From: an uncultured Lachnospiraceae bacterium
GTDB taxonomy: Bacteria > Bacillota > Clostridia > Lachnospirales > Lachnospiraceae
Direction of reading: 5' to 3'
Assembly (NCBI GenBank): GCA_900548905.1
Contig: URMK01000013.1
Coordinates: 56,543-120,542, forward strand
Length of the DNA: 64,000 nucleotides
The translations under genes and the position numbers were made by a program. Positions within the stretch are counted from its first letter, which is position 1. Every line of letters begins with the position of its first letter. Under the pieces are notes generated by a model. That model was not told where the DNA came from. It worked only from the letters and a program-made list of their open reading frames with translations, and searched no databases. Of the stretch, positions 41,782 through 49,383 are shown in pieces.

Positions 41782-42214
41782 TCAACAAAGAGACGTTGAT
41801 GTTGAATTACAGTGGGTAAGTCCTAAAACAGACTGGAAGAAAACAGATCCGTTTAATATTTCGGATTACAATAGGATCAAAGGAAATATTAATTACATAC
41901 ATGAATGGGCAGTTATGTTATATCCTTATTTTTCTATTTCCGAGATGGGAGAAGATAAGGAAAGCTATGCATCTTATTTTTATGCAGATGAATTTAACCG
42001 TATGGAAGAAAATGTTGATGCTATCAATATTCATATATTTACTGATAATTATGGGACTGCCCAGAGTTTTTATGATAATGGCAAATTTATTGACTGGACG
42101 GAATGCAACAGATTAGAAACAGCAACATTGCAGATGTATAAAATACTTGAACGGCAGCAGGCCGGATTACCAAGACTTGCATTTCGTTTAGGTAACAAGA
42201 AAGGTGGTATTTAA
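41768..42214 (+). CDS. Phage structural protein upstream of the receptor-binding gene
   Basis: 148 aa, TTG start within the hub gene's end, translationally coupled. It begins VRNNQQRDVDVELQWVSPK, with NRIKGNINYIHEWAVML and YADEFNRMEENVDAIN as paired short segments suggesting a repeated helix. The function is not known; the place between hub and fibre suggests an adaptor. Confidence 0.6.
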   Translation: MVRNNQQRDVDVELQWVSPKTDWKKTDPFNISDYNRIKGNINYIHEWAVMLYPYFSISEMGEDKESYASYFYADEFNRMEENVDAINIHIFTDNYGTAQSFYDNGKFIDWTECNRLETATLQMYKILERQQAGLPRLAFRLGNKKGGI

Positions 42215-42216
42215 TA

Positions 42217-42927
42217 ATGGCAAAAGAAATTTTACCCGTAAATTTTAAGGATGATATTATGAGCGAGGCTATGGAAGGCCGTCGCAGATATCGAATGATA
42301 CAAAATCCGGACGGCACCGTATCCTTTGAGGATACTACGGAATATGACCAGGTAGGAAGCCAATTTGGACAAGGTCAAATAAATAAAACGAACCAGGCTG
42401 TAAATGAAAGTCTGGATAAGGGCAGGGTAATTGACAATATTAACGATATTGCGTCCAATTCTGAGGCTGGATATGTGATGGGGGCTTTGGCTGGAAAGGA
42501 ATTAAATCAGAATTTAGGGGGATTGTCCTTTTATGAAGATGAAACTGGAAAGTATGTGGTAGGTGCTGATTCAGTACCAAAAAAATTGGGGGGTGAAGTA
42601 AAATTAATTTCTTCAAATGTGACCGGAACAGTTTCACTGGATTTAAAAAATGTGACAAATACTTATACAAACTTGAAATCCTACAATTTTATTTTTACTT
42701 TAAATCATATATACCTTTATATATCGTCATGGGGATCAGCCAATGATAAACATGGAGAACCTGCATCAAAAAATTTTTCCCCATTAACTGGACTTAATTA
42801 TAATAACCAAAATGGGATACTTTCCTTTACAATTAATAAAACCTCCATTACTTCTGGTAATTATGGTCATTTAGCAGGGGGGACTTGTGACATAACACCA
42901 TATTATGATATTTATCTAATTGAATAA
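42217..42927 (+). CDS. Receptor-binding tail fibre protein with switchable C-terminus
   Basis: 236 aa. The first 101 residues (MAKEILPVNFKDDIMSEAME..., to LNQNLGG) should attach to the tail. The C-terminal 135 residues (from LSFYEDETGKYVVGADS) are beta-rich and are encoded inside the invertible segment. Flipping the segment would replace them with the silent cassette at 43117-43526. Only this version is connected to a start codon in the present orientation. Confidence 0.75.
   Translation: MAKEILPVNFKDDIMSEAMEGRRRYRMIQNPDGTVSFEDTTEYDQVGSQFGQGQINKTNQAVNESLDKGRVIDNINDIASNSEAGYVMGALAGKELNQNLGGLSFYEDETGKYVVGADSVPKKLGGEVKLISSNVTGTVSLDLKNVTNTYTNLKSYNFIFTLNHIYLYISSWGSANDKHGEPASKNFSPLTGLNYNNQNGILSFTINKTSITSGNYGHLAGGTCDITPYYDIYLIE
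42500..42523 (+). repeat. Left inverted repeat of the invertible segment
   Basis: AATTAAATCAGAATTTAGG plus GGGAT (42500-42523) matches, in reverse complement, 43503-43526 with a single mismatch. It encodes LNQNLGG in the fibre gene. Confidence 0.85.
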
Positions 42928-42929
42928 AT

Positions 42930-42950
42930 AATACATTACTTGTATTTTTC
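42930..42950 (+). terminator. Weak terminator after the fibre gene
   Basis: AATACA-TTACT-TGTATT followed by TTTC. The stem is short and A/T-rich. It lies inside the invertible segment. Confidence 0.35.
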
Positions 42951-43116
42951 TAAAATATATTGAAATAACTTAGATAAATGTGAACGTATAACTTTAATTA
43001 AAATGTATTCTTAATGCGAAACTTTAAATAGGCCATATAGCTTTGAACAACATACTAAAAAATTATTTCCATTATTACTTCTAAAATGATTATATATTTT
43101 TACATTAATAATTAGA

Positions 43117-43526
43117 TTAATATGCTCTTATATCCGTTAATCGTACAAATGATTCCTGATTAGTATCCCAACTTGGAATTAAGTGTATGTAAACACTGCT
43201 ATATTCCGTTACACTTATTTCTGTTCCAGTTTTAAGACCAATATTTACTCTTGTGTTGTCTGATTTAATTCCTTGAACCGTACATGTATGCCATGAACTG
43301 TTATTATATTTAGACACTGAACCAATATACAATGTACTAATATCAGTTACATCTATAGTGGTCTCTAATTTGCACATTCGGTTACTTCCTCCTACGTAAG
43401 CATACAAATTTGGAATTCTGAAACCTGCCTTCTTAAATGGGACCCAGTCTGAATCAGCACCTGCCTTATATTCTGCAATACCATTATTAACACGAAAGCA
43501 ATATCCTCCTAAATTCTGATTTAATT
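43117..43526 (-). pseudogene. Silent alternative fibre C-terminal cassette
   Basis: Read on the minus strand from the right repeat, the frame gives LNQNLGGYCFRVNNG, then AEYKAGADSDWVPFKKAGF, and continues for about 135 residues to a stop at 43117 (..VRLTDIRAY). It has no start codon or ribosome site and meets a stop 23 bp upstream of the repeat, so it is not expressed now. After inversion it would be fused in frame to the fibre N-terminus. It is an unexpressed reservoir rather than a decayed gene. Confidence 0.78.
43503..43526 (-). repeat. Right inverted repeat of the invertible segment
   Basis: Reverse complement of the left repeat with 23 of 24 bases identical (G to A at one position). In both copies the codon phase is TTA-AAT-CAG-AAT-TTA-GGN-GGA, so recombination keeps the frame. 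Confidence 0.85.
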
Positions 43527-43923
43527 TAAAACCAAGAAGAGTTAATATTTATAACGAGTAATGATAAGCTTAATTTTATATTGTTCATAATAAAGTTTAT
43601 TCTTGTTTTGTATAAATGTATACGGTATTCAATTACTATCCCAATACAGTATTTATTGCATGGGAACCTCTGTATTTCAATAAATATACATAATAATAAT
43701 TCTATAAAAATTAAGTTTACAAAAGTATATATTCGAATCAGATTTGAATGATTTAAATAAAATATCAAACCTCTCGGAATCCCCGGTAAACCCCGGCTGG
43801 CCTGACGGTCGAGTTCCGATTTCCGGGGATTTCATTGACTTTGCAAGGAGAAAAGGGTATAAGGAAATAAAATCAGTCCTTTGCTATAGAGGGGATTCAT
43901 AGAAAGAAAGGAAGGCTGGAAAG
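43527..43923. other. AT-rich gap at the right edge of the island
   Basis: No gene is seen between 43527 and 43770, which is strongly AT-rich. At 43778-43831 AATCCCCGG and CCGGGGATT form 9-bp arms round a GC-rich 36-nt loop, perhaps the transcription end of the island or an attachment structure. GATTTCATT at 43828-43836 repeats the left-edge sequence. No recombinase gene is present. Confidence 0.5.
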
Positions 43924-44973
43924 ATGGAAGAAAAAGATACGTTTGGTAAGTTTCTGCGAAGGAAGAGAGAAGAAAGCGGTCTGACCCAAAAGGAGATGGC
44001 CCAGCGGCTGTTTGTGACGGAGTCGGCCGTATCGAAATGGGAGAGAGGCATATCTTATCCGGATATTTCTCTGGTATCCCAGATCTGCAGCGTCCTTACT
44101 ATCAGCGAGCATGAGCTGATTACGGCCAGCGAGGATATGGAGCAGAAAAAGCTGGAAAAGCAGGCTGCTTCCTATCAGAATATGATCCGGGCTTATAACA
44201 TAACCATGCTGGTAATCTATGGTATTACACTTATTACTTGCTTTATTGCAAATCTTGCCGTAGAACACAGGATTACCTGGTTTTTTATTGTATTTGCCGG
44301 CATTCTGACAGCCTTCAGCCTTCTTTCACTTCCCTTATATCTGAAAAAGTATAAAGCGGCAGTGACACTGGGCAGTTTCTGGTTATCCCTGTTGTTGCTG
44401 CTGCTTGTATGCGCCGTCTATACCGGGGGAGGCTGGTTCTTTGTTGCGTTGTGGTCGGTAACTTTGGGATTTTCTGTGGTCTTTCTGCCCTTTGCACTGC
44501 CTAATCTGCCGCTGCCGGGAAGCCTGCACCGGCATAAAGCATTTTTGTGCATTGCTGCCGACACGGTTCTTCTGTTTATCCTTCTGGCATCTGCCCTGCA
44601 TTACAGCGGAAATATGGAGGACTATTTTACAATAGCCTGTCCCACGGCAGTGTCCGGGCTCATATATGTATGGGGGCTCCTTGCCATTATCCGTTATCTG
44701 GACATACACTCGTATTTCCGGGCAGCCGCGGCACTGGGCTTCAGCGGTATCTATAATTTGTTTATCAACAGTATTCTGCATATGATTATAGACAGGAAGC
44801 CTTTTGTGCTGCAGCCTTGCGACTTCAGAATATGGAGTGATGAATATATTAATGGAAATACCACAATGATTCTGTTTATTATCTGTATTTTGCTTGCGGT
44901 TGCTTTTTCGGTGGGAGGAATCATGATATCTGTTAAGAGGCGGGGGACAGAACCGGGAAAAGGAAATAAGTAA
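43924..44973 (+). CDS. XRE HTH regulator with membrane domain
   Basis: 349 aa. Residues 1-65 are a helix-turn-helix (GLTQKEMAQRLFVTESAVSKWERGISYPD). About eight hydrophobic helices follow from residue 97 to 340. Such membrane-bound XRE proteins are frequent in Lachnospiraceae and may sense an envelope state. The CPBP-type gene follows after 13 bp, so the pair is likely co-expressed. Confidence 0.82.
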   Translation: MEEKDTFGKFLRRKREESGLTQKEMAQRLFVTESAVSKWERGISYPDISLVSQICSVLTISEHELITASEDMEQKKLEKQAASYQNMIRAYNITMLVIYGITLITCFIANLAVEHRITWFFIVFAGILTAFSLLSLPLYLKKYKAAVTLGSFWLSLLLLLLVCAVYTGGGWFFVALWSVTLGFSVVFLPFALPNLPLPGSLHRHKAFLCIAADTVLLFILLASALHYSGNMEDYFTIACPTAVSGLIYVWGLLAIIRYLDIHSYFRAAAALGFSGIYNLFINSILHMIIDRKPFVLQPCDFRIWSDEYINGNTTMILFIICILLAVAFSVGGIMISVKRRGTEPGKGNK

Positions 44974-44986
44974 GGAATGGTGTTAA

Positions 44987-45871
44987 ATGAAGGCAATTGA
45001 AAAAGGGCTGAAAACGGAAACAAAAAGACGTGTTTTTTTGTTTGGCATGTTCACACTTATTTTCTTATTTATATTAGGGGCAGTTTATATACGCTGCAGA
45101 GAAACTACAGTACTGCTTCTGCTCATGCTGACGCCGGGACTGAGCGCACTTGCAGCCAGGCTTTTTACCGGGGAAGGGAAAAAAGCTGCTTTTATACGCC
45201 CGTATTTCAGAAGAAACAAGGGATGGTATGTTGCCATATGGATTATTACGCCTTTTCTCGCTTTTATGGGCGCGGCGTTCTATTTTCTGGTTTTCCCCGA
45301 AGACTTCCAGCCGCTTTCCTCTCTTTGTGCGCAGGATAGCGGGAGTAAAACCATAGCAGAGTACATAGGGTATCTGGCAGCAACCCTCCCGCTGGCAGTA
45401 TTGGTAAATCCTGTGATGGGGCTGGTGCAATGTCTGGGAGAGGAAGCCGGCTGGCGCGGTTATCTGCTTCCCAAGCTGCTGGATTTTATGGAGCCGTGGA
45501 AGGCGGTGCTTCTTACCGGGGTGATATGGGGGGCATGGCATGCACCGGTAATTGCCTGTGGTTTTAATTATGGAATAGGTCATCCGGCGGCGGGAATTGG
45601 AGCCATGGTGCTGTTCTGTACAGTATTGGGCTGTATTCAGGGCTGGTTGTTTTTCCGGACAGGGACGGTTTGGAGTTGTGTGGTTTTTCATGCAGCGCTG
45701 AACGGGATGGATCTGTTCTCGCCTTCCATGCTTTTTACGGACGGTCAGGTGAACCCGTTCCTCGGCCCGGATCCCACAGGCATACTGGGAGGCATCTTTT
45801 TAATAGGGCTGGCGGCAGCAGCGCTTTGGGATATCGGACGTAAAGGAGATGCTGTAAATATGCCGGCCTGA
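44987..45871 (+). CDS. CPBP-family intramembrane metalloprotease
   Basis: 294 aa, about eight helices. The motifs EEAGWRGYLLP (EExxxR, near residue 149), WGAWHAPV (near 183) and FHAALNG (near 245) are the CAAX/Abi protease active-site set. Bacterial members are often tied to bacteriocin self-immunity or protein maturation. It is coupled to the upstream HTH-membrane protein. Confidence 0.88.
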   Translation: MKAIEKGLKTETKRRVFLFGMFTLIFLFILGAVYIRCRETTVLLLLMLTPGLSALAARLFTGEGKKAAFIRPYFRRNKGWYVAIWIITPFLAFMGAAFYFLVFPEDFQPLSSLCAQDSGSKTIAEYIGYLAATLPLAVLVNPVMGLVQCLGEEAGWRGYLLPKLLDFMEPWKAVLLTGVIWGAWHAPVIACGFNYGIGHPAAGIGAMVLFCTVLGCIQGWLFFRTGTVWSCVVFHAALNGMDLFSPSMLFTDGQVNPFLGPDPTGILGGIFLIGLAAAALWDIGRKGDAVNMPA

Positions 45872-45877
45872 CGGTGG

Positions 45878-46996
45878 TCATTTATATAGCTGCAGGCTAT
45901 ACTGTTCCAGCTTTTTAGAGATCATTTTAAATGGGTAATACATGAAAGAAGCACAGCCCAAAGACAATAAAAGTACTGCTGCTGTATATAAAAAATCACT
46001 TTGTATATAAAATTTATCGCTGCGGAACACCTCCAGAAACAGTCCATGGATTAAATAAAGTTCAAAGGACCGGCTTCCCAGAAAAATGAGGATACGGTTT
46101 GTAAATCGTATTTTTAAGGTGAGAAGAAAAACAAAAATCATAAAATTGATAACGGCAAGGGTCTGCCATATAAAGCATATCCAGTTTCCAAGCATCTCTT
46201 TTGCAAAGATATGTTCCTTCATAAGAAGCGGTTCTATTCTATCCAATACTTGTACGGATTTCGGAAAGAAATAAAGAAAGGCCCCTGCAGAAACGAGCAG
46301 AAGCAGATAATACCATTTCCGTGTGTATTTGATAATAGGCTTTTCAAACTGGGCTATAAGGATACCGATAAAAAACAGGCTGCTGGAGTTGAACCACCAT
46401 TCCCCCTGAAACCAGTAAATACCCGGCCCCTTAACCATGCAGTAGGTGGGAAAAGCAATCTGGAAAACTCCCAGCAGAAAAAAGCTGATCACCCGGTTCC
46501 GGGTAAAACGGAAGGTTACAAAGAATACAAAGTAAAAAAGGGCAATTACAATAATATACCAGGATTGGGGATTAATAAGCTGTATTCCGCTTGCATATTC
46601 CAGCGACAGCTTCAGCCCGAAACGGTCGCCGGTCAGATAATATACAAATAGATACAGGATATTGCAAATAAAAAAGGGTACAAATATCTTTATATACCTG
46701 CGCAGAAAAAAGTGCCGGAAATAGTTCTGGTTTGTAAGGACACTTTTCATCAGCCCATATCCGGAATAAAAGAAAAATGCGGCCACACAAAGAATTCCCA
46801 CCTCCAGAAAGACCCTGAATGAACCGGGGGTGTCAAGATATTGGGACAGATGATGGTAAACAATAACCAGGGTGAAGAAACCGCGGAGCGGCAATTCAAA
46901 ATTTTTAGTAAAATGATCCTCCTGGAAGTGTTCCGGCCCGGAGGAGCTTACTTGAAAAAGAAGTATAAACAGTAAAAGAAGTATGAATATATACAT
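45878..46996 (-). CDS. Acyltransferase family 3-like membrane protein
   Basis: 372 aa, about ten helices. The motif IVYHHLSQYLDTPG near residue 55 holds the paired His, and ELYLIHGLFLE lies near the end, as in OafA/NolL-type O-acetyltransferases. The ATG at 46996 is chosen for its GAGG site; an extension to 47065 has none. It converges with the CPBP gene with only 6 bp between. The sugar or polymer modified is unknown. Confidence 0.85.
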   Translation of the reverse strand: MYIFILLLLFILLFQVSSSGPEHFQEDHFTKNFELPLRGFFTLVIVYHHLSQYLDTPGSFRVFLEVGILCVAAFFFYSGYGLMKSVLTNQNYFRHFFLRRYIKIFVPFFICNILYLFVYYLTGDRFGLKLSLEYASGIQLINPQSWYIIVIALFYFVFFVTFRFTRNRVISFFLLGVFQIAFPTYCMVKGPGIYWFQGEWWFNSSSLFFIGILIAQFEKPIIKYTRKWYYLLLLVSAGAFLYFFPKSVQVLDRIEPLLMKEHIFAKEMLGNWICFIWQTLAVINFMIFVFLLTLKIRFTNRILIFLGSRSFELYLIHGLFLEVFRSDKFYIQSDFLYTAAVLLLSLGCASFMYYPFKMISKKLEQYSLQLYK

Positions 46997-47048
46997 AAAA
47001 AATGTCCTCGTAAAATAATATGCAGTATACGTGATTAGTATTCTGTTG

Positions 47049-47087
47049 CTGTGCAGTAAATGCACAGTACTGAGTGAACAGTAACAG
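47049..47087. repeat. Dispersed palindromic repeat, copy 1
   Basis: CTGTGCAGTAAATGCACAG, then TACTGAGTGAACAGTAACAG. The first part is a hairpin shared with the copy at 56137-56177; the second carries the GAACAGTAACAG end. Confidence 0.55.
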
Positions 47088-47233
47088 TATTCTTCCTCAC
47101 ACGAAAAAACATGTAATCTATCATATACTATAATGGAAAAATAAAAAACCTTATAGAAAATACTTTTAAGGTTTTCTTAATTTACAAATACTTTTTATTT
47201 TCCTAATGTTTTATTAAATATTTCTAATGGGAA

Positions 47234-47262
47234 TTGAATGAAGATCCTGCCTGTGCTATAAT
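47234..47262 (+). promoter_or_regulatory. Promoter of the secreted protein gene
   Basis: TTGAAT (47234-47239) and TATAAT (47257-47262) are spaced 17 bp, with an extended -10 (TGCTATAAT). Confidence 0.85.
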
Positions 47263-47313
47263 TTGCCCGTATAAAGGTGAAGGTATTAAACAGTTATGTA
47301 TAAGGAGGTCTTT

Positions 47314-48027
47314 ATGAATAAGTTTAAGAAATTGCTTGCTTTCGGCTTGTCCCTTGCTTTGCTCTGCGGTACAGCGATGTCCGTTCAGGCGGCAAACTGG
47401 ATAGGACCGGTAACGGTACGCACCGATTTCAGTGATAATTCCGTTCCCGCGGCAGTACCTGTACTTCAATATGCGGGTACCGGGAATTTAACGATACCCA
47501 ATGTAGTACTTCCTCAGGGGACGGCTTACAAAATCACCTGTACCTATGGAGGGAAAAGTAATTTTAGTGTCAAATTTATAACGGATGAGCGTACGGAACT
47601 GCTTGTAAATGCCATAGGTGTTTATGCGGGGACGACTCTTTTATCAGATGGTAATTCCGCCGTGCCGTTGGGCTCCCTTGATGTTCGGGGGGACGGCAAT
47701 TGGACAATTACCGTATCTACGGTCACCAACCTGTCCACGAAATCTGTAACCAGTGTGGGGGATAAAGTTACCGGGATCTTTTCTCTTCCTTCCACGGGTA
47801 CTACCGTATCGATGAGCAATTCCGGAAAAGGGAATTTTATAGTATGGGCCCATTATTCCGACGGAACCAGCCAGCTGCTTGCCAGCGCAATCGGCCCCTA
47901 TGCCGGCCAAATGGTAATAAATAATCCTAAAAATACAACCTGCTATCTGGAGGTAAAATCAGAAGGTCAGTGGGCAGTTGATATGGGATACGCGGATACG
48001 TTATCATTAGTACCGGATATAAATTAA
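47314..48027 (+). CDS. Secreted protein with duplicated beta domain
   Basis: 237 aa. Signal peptide of about 26 residues (MNKFKKLLAFGLSLALLCGT, ending VQAA). The mature part has two copies of an 80-residue beta domain: GTGNLTIPNV...SNFSVKFITD...NAIGVYAGTTL, and GIFSLPSTG...GNFIVWAHYSDG...SAIGPYAGQMV. No catalytic motif is seen. AAGGAGG precedes the ATG and the promoter is near consensus, so it is probably well expressed. The function is unknown. Confidence 0.82.
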   Translation: MNKFKKLLAFGLSLALLCGTAMSVQAANWIGPVTVRTDFSDNSVPAAVPVLQYAGTGNLTIPNVVLPQGTAYKITCTYGGKSNFSVKFITDERTELLVNAIGVYAGTTLLSDGNSAVPLGSLDVRGDGNWTITVSTVTNLSTKSVTSVGDKVTGIFSLPSTGTTVSMSNSGKGNFIVWAHYSDGTSQLLASAIGPYAGQMVINNPKNTTCYLEVKSEGQWAVDMGYADTLSLVPDIN

Positions 48028-48045
48028 AAAAAATTTCGTTATGAG

Positions 48046-48303
48046 TTGATTTTTATACCTATTTTTGCTACACTGATACCAATTGGAAGAGATTTCACAG
48101 TACAGGAGTTATTTATGGATAAGAAAATGACCAAAACTGCAGATTTTATGATGCCCGCAGTCATGTCCATGAACTTCCGGTGCTTGTAGCTGTACAAAAC
48201 AGATGCAAGTACGCAGAGGCTTGTATCTGTGTGGTCTGAATAGATAGGATTTAACCGCATGGATTCCAGAGTTTTAATTCTGACGATCTCTGCGGTTTTT
48301 TTT
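48046..48303 (+). ncRNA. Short transcription unit: small RNA or peptide gene
   Basis: Promoter TTGATT (48046-48051) - 17 bp - TACACT (48069-48074) with an extended -10. A terminator follows: AACCGCA (48253-48259) pairs with TGCGGTT (48291-48297), with T8. The RNA would be about 220 nt. It contains a 24-residue reading frame with its own AGGAG site (48115-48189, MDKKMTKTADFMMPAVMSMN ending FRCL). Either the peptide or the RNA could be the product. No known RNA class is recognised. Confidence 0.5.
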
Positions 48304-48742
48304 GCAGTTTATTCCCGCAGCCTGCGGGTTGGAGGGAGTACGGGCGCACGGATGTAAAATCGATGGGGCAGCGGCCGGTAAGGAAGGTTTCCGAATTATG
48401 TATGAATCTATGGGATATAAGAAGAAAAAAGGTAACTGTTCGGCAGGTCGGCGCATTTCCTGCGCTGACCGAAAGAAAGTGATTCAGGAGTGCAAAAATC
48501 CTATCGCTGAAAGCGATTTTGGATGGATTTTTGCAATAAATGTAAAGGTACTGAACGTTACAAAAAGAGAATGGAAGGGAAAAAGGCCGAAAGTCATGTA
48601 GAGGCCGCTGCCATCCCCACAAGGGGAGGGCACGGCATAAAACGGACGGAAGGTATATCGGAACATAGATACATATCGTATTGCACATTTACACAGTAAT
48701 ATATGGATGACAACAGGAAATCAGATATCGGAGGATAATAAC
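48304..48742. other. Intergenic region, no certain gene
   Basis: A 99-codon frame at 48302-48601 exists, but it has no ribosome site and an odd composition (CSAGRRISCADRKK). It could be a dispersed repeat or decayed sequence. A stretch of imperfect hairpins (48310-48330; CCCCACAAGGGG near 48613) is seen. Nothing else is supported. Confidence 0.4.
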
Positions 48743-49249
48743 ATGGATTTTATATTGGAAGAGTGGAGAGAAGAGCATATACCGGATGTGGCAAAATACG
48801 CCAACAATGAAAAAATAGCGGGGAGGCTGCGGGATTCCTTCCCTTATCCCTATACAGAAGAGGATGCGCAATGGTTTGTCAGGGACTGTATGGAAAAAGA
48901 GGGAAAAACACAGCTGTCAAGGGCTATTGTGGTGAACGGGGAAGCGGTGGGAAGTATAGCCGTGATACGGAAGGATGACGTATATTGTAAATCCGCAGAG
49001 CTTGGCTATTGGTTGGGGGAACCGTTCTGGAGAAAGGGCATTATGACCAGGGCTGTGCAGCAGATGTGTGAGGAGGCATTCCGCCGCTATAAGCTGGTGC
49101 GTATTTATGCGGAGCCGTTTTCCACCAACCTGGCTTCCAGGGGAGTTTTGGAAAAGGCCGGTCTCCAATTGGAAGGGATTAAGAGAAAAAGTATTTTTAA
49201 AAACGGGTGTATACAGGATTCTTATTTATATGCAATTATCCACGTATGA
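48743..49249 (+). CDS. GNAT-family N-acetyltransferase (RimJ/RimL type)
   Basis: 168 aa. MDFILEEWREEHIPDVAKYA, then SIAVIRKDDVYCKSAELGYWLGEPFWRKGIM (acetyl-CoA-binding motif A) and YAEPFSTNLASRGVLEKAGL. It likely acetylates a protein N-terminus, peptide or antibiotic; the substrate is unknown. The ATG is chosen after GGAGG. Confidence 0.9.
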   Translation: MDFILEEWREEHIPDVAKYANNEKIAGRLRDSFPYPYTEEDAQWFVRDCMEKEGKTQLSRAIVVNGEAVGSIAVIRKDDVYCKSAELGYWLGEPFWRKGIMTRAVQQMCEEAFRRYKLVRIYAEPFSTNLASRGVLEKAGLQLEGIKRKSIFKNGCIQDSYLYAIIHV

Positions 49250-49254
49250 CAGAA

Positions 49255-49283
49255 GGACACAAGGGGCCGTCTGAACTGTTACC
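49255..49283. repeat. Dispersed repeat, copy 2
   Basis: A 29-bp unit (GGACACAAGGGGCCGTCTGA, ending ACTGTTACC) that recurs in inverted orientation at 63927-63955 with 25 of 29 bases identical. Its 3' half is the GTCTGAACTGTTAC half-site of the palindromes at 50515 and 56044. Confidence 0.7.
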
Positions 49284-49311
49284 ACAACAGCAAGAATTAA
49301 GAAAATATTCC

Positions 49312-49352
49312 TTGTTTTTCCTTTCTCCGCTGCTATACTGAAATTATAGCAG
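49312..49352 (+). promoter_or_regulatory. Promoter with overlapping palindrome, SIMPL gene
   Basis: TTGTTT (49312-49317) - 16 bp - TATACT (49334-49339), extended -10. The arms CTGCTAT (49330-49336) and ATAGCAG (49346-49352) overlap the -10 and may be an operator. Confidence 0.6.
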
Positions 49353-49383
49353 AGAATTATAGGGAAATAAGGGAGGTATGCCA

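Larger units (their letters stand above)
33552..43836. mobile_element. Tail-only phage-like island (tailocin candidate)
   Basis: From an ImmA/repressor pair to a receptor-binding gene, all structural genes needed for a flexible siphovirus-like tail are present and intact. Integrase, terminase, portal, capsid, holin and endolysin are absent. A 9-bp direct repeat GATTTCATT lies at both edges (33552-33560 and 43828-43836) and may mark the ends, though chance is not excluded. Codon use is more AT-rich than the flanks. Boundaries are approximate. Confidence 0.7.
46997..47313. other. Intergenic region with repeat unit and promoter
   Basis: No gene is seen. It holds a copy of the dispersed palindromic repeat (47049-47087) and the promoter of the secreted protein gene (47234-47262). 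Confidence 0.6.

Noticed and set aside
43526..43768. 80-codon minus-strand frame right of the invertible segment
   Set aside because: Ile/Asn-rich translation of A/T-rich DNA without start signals; not a recombinase.
43778..43831. GC-rich hairpin at the right edge as a possible tRNA or attachment site
   Set aside because: No cloverleaf or CCA-type end and no integrase; only the inverted arms can be supported.
48302..48601. 99-codon frame after the small transcription unit
   Set aside because: No ribosome site, starts inside a terminator, unusual composition; could be a dispersed repeat but cannot be supported from one copy.
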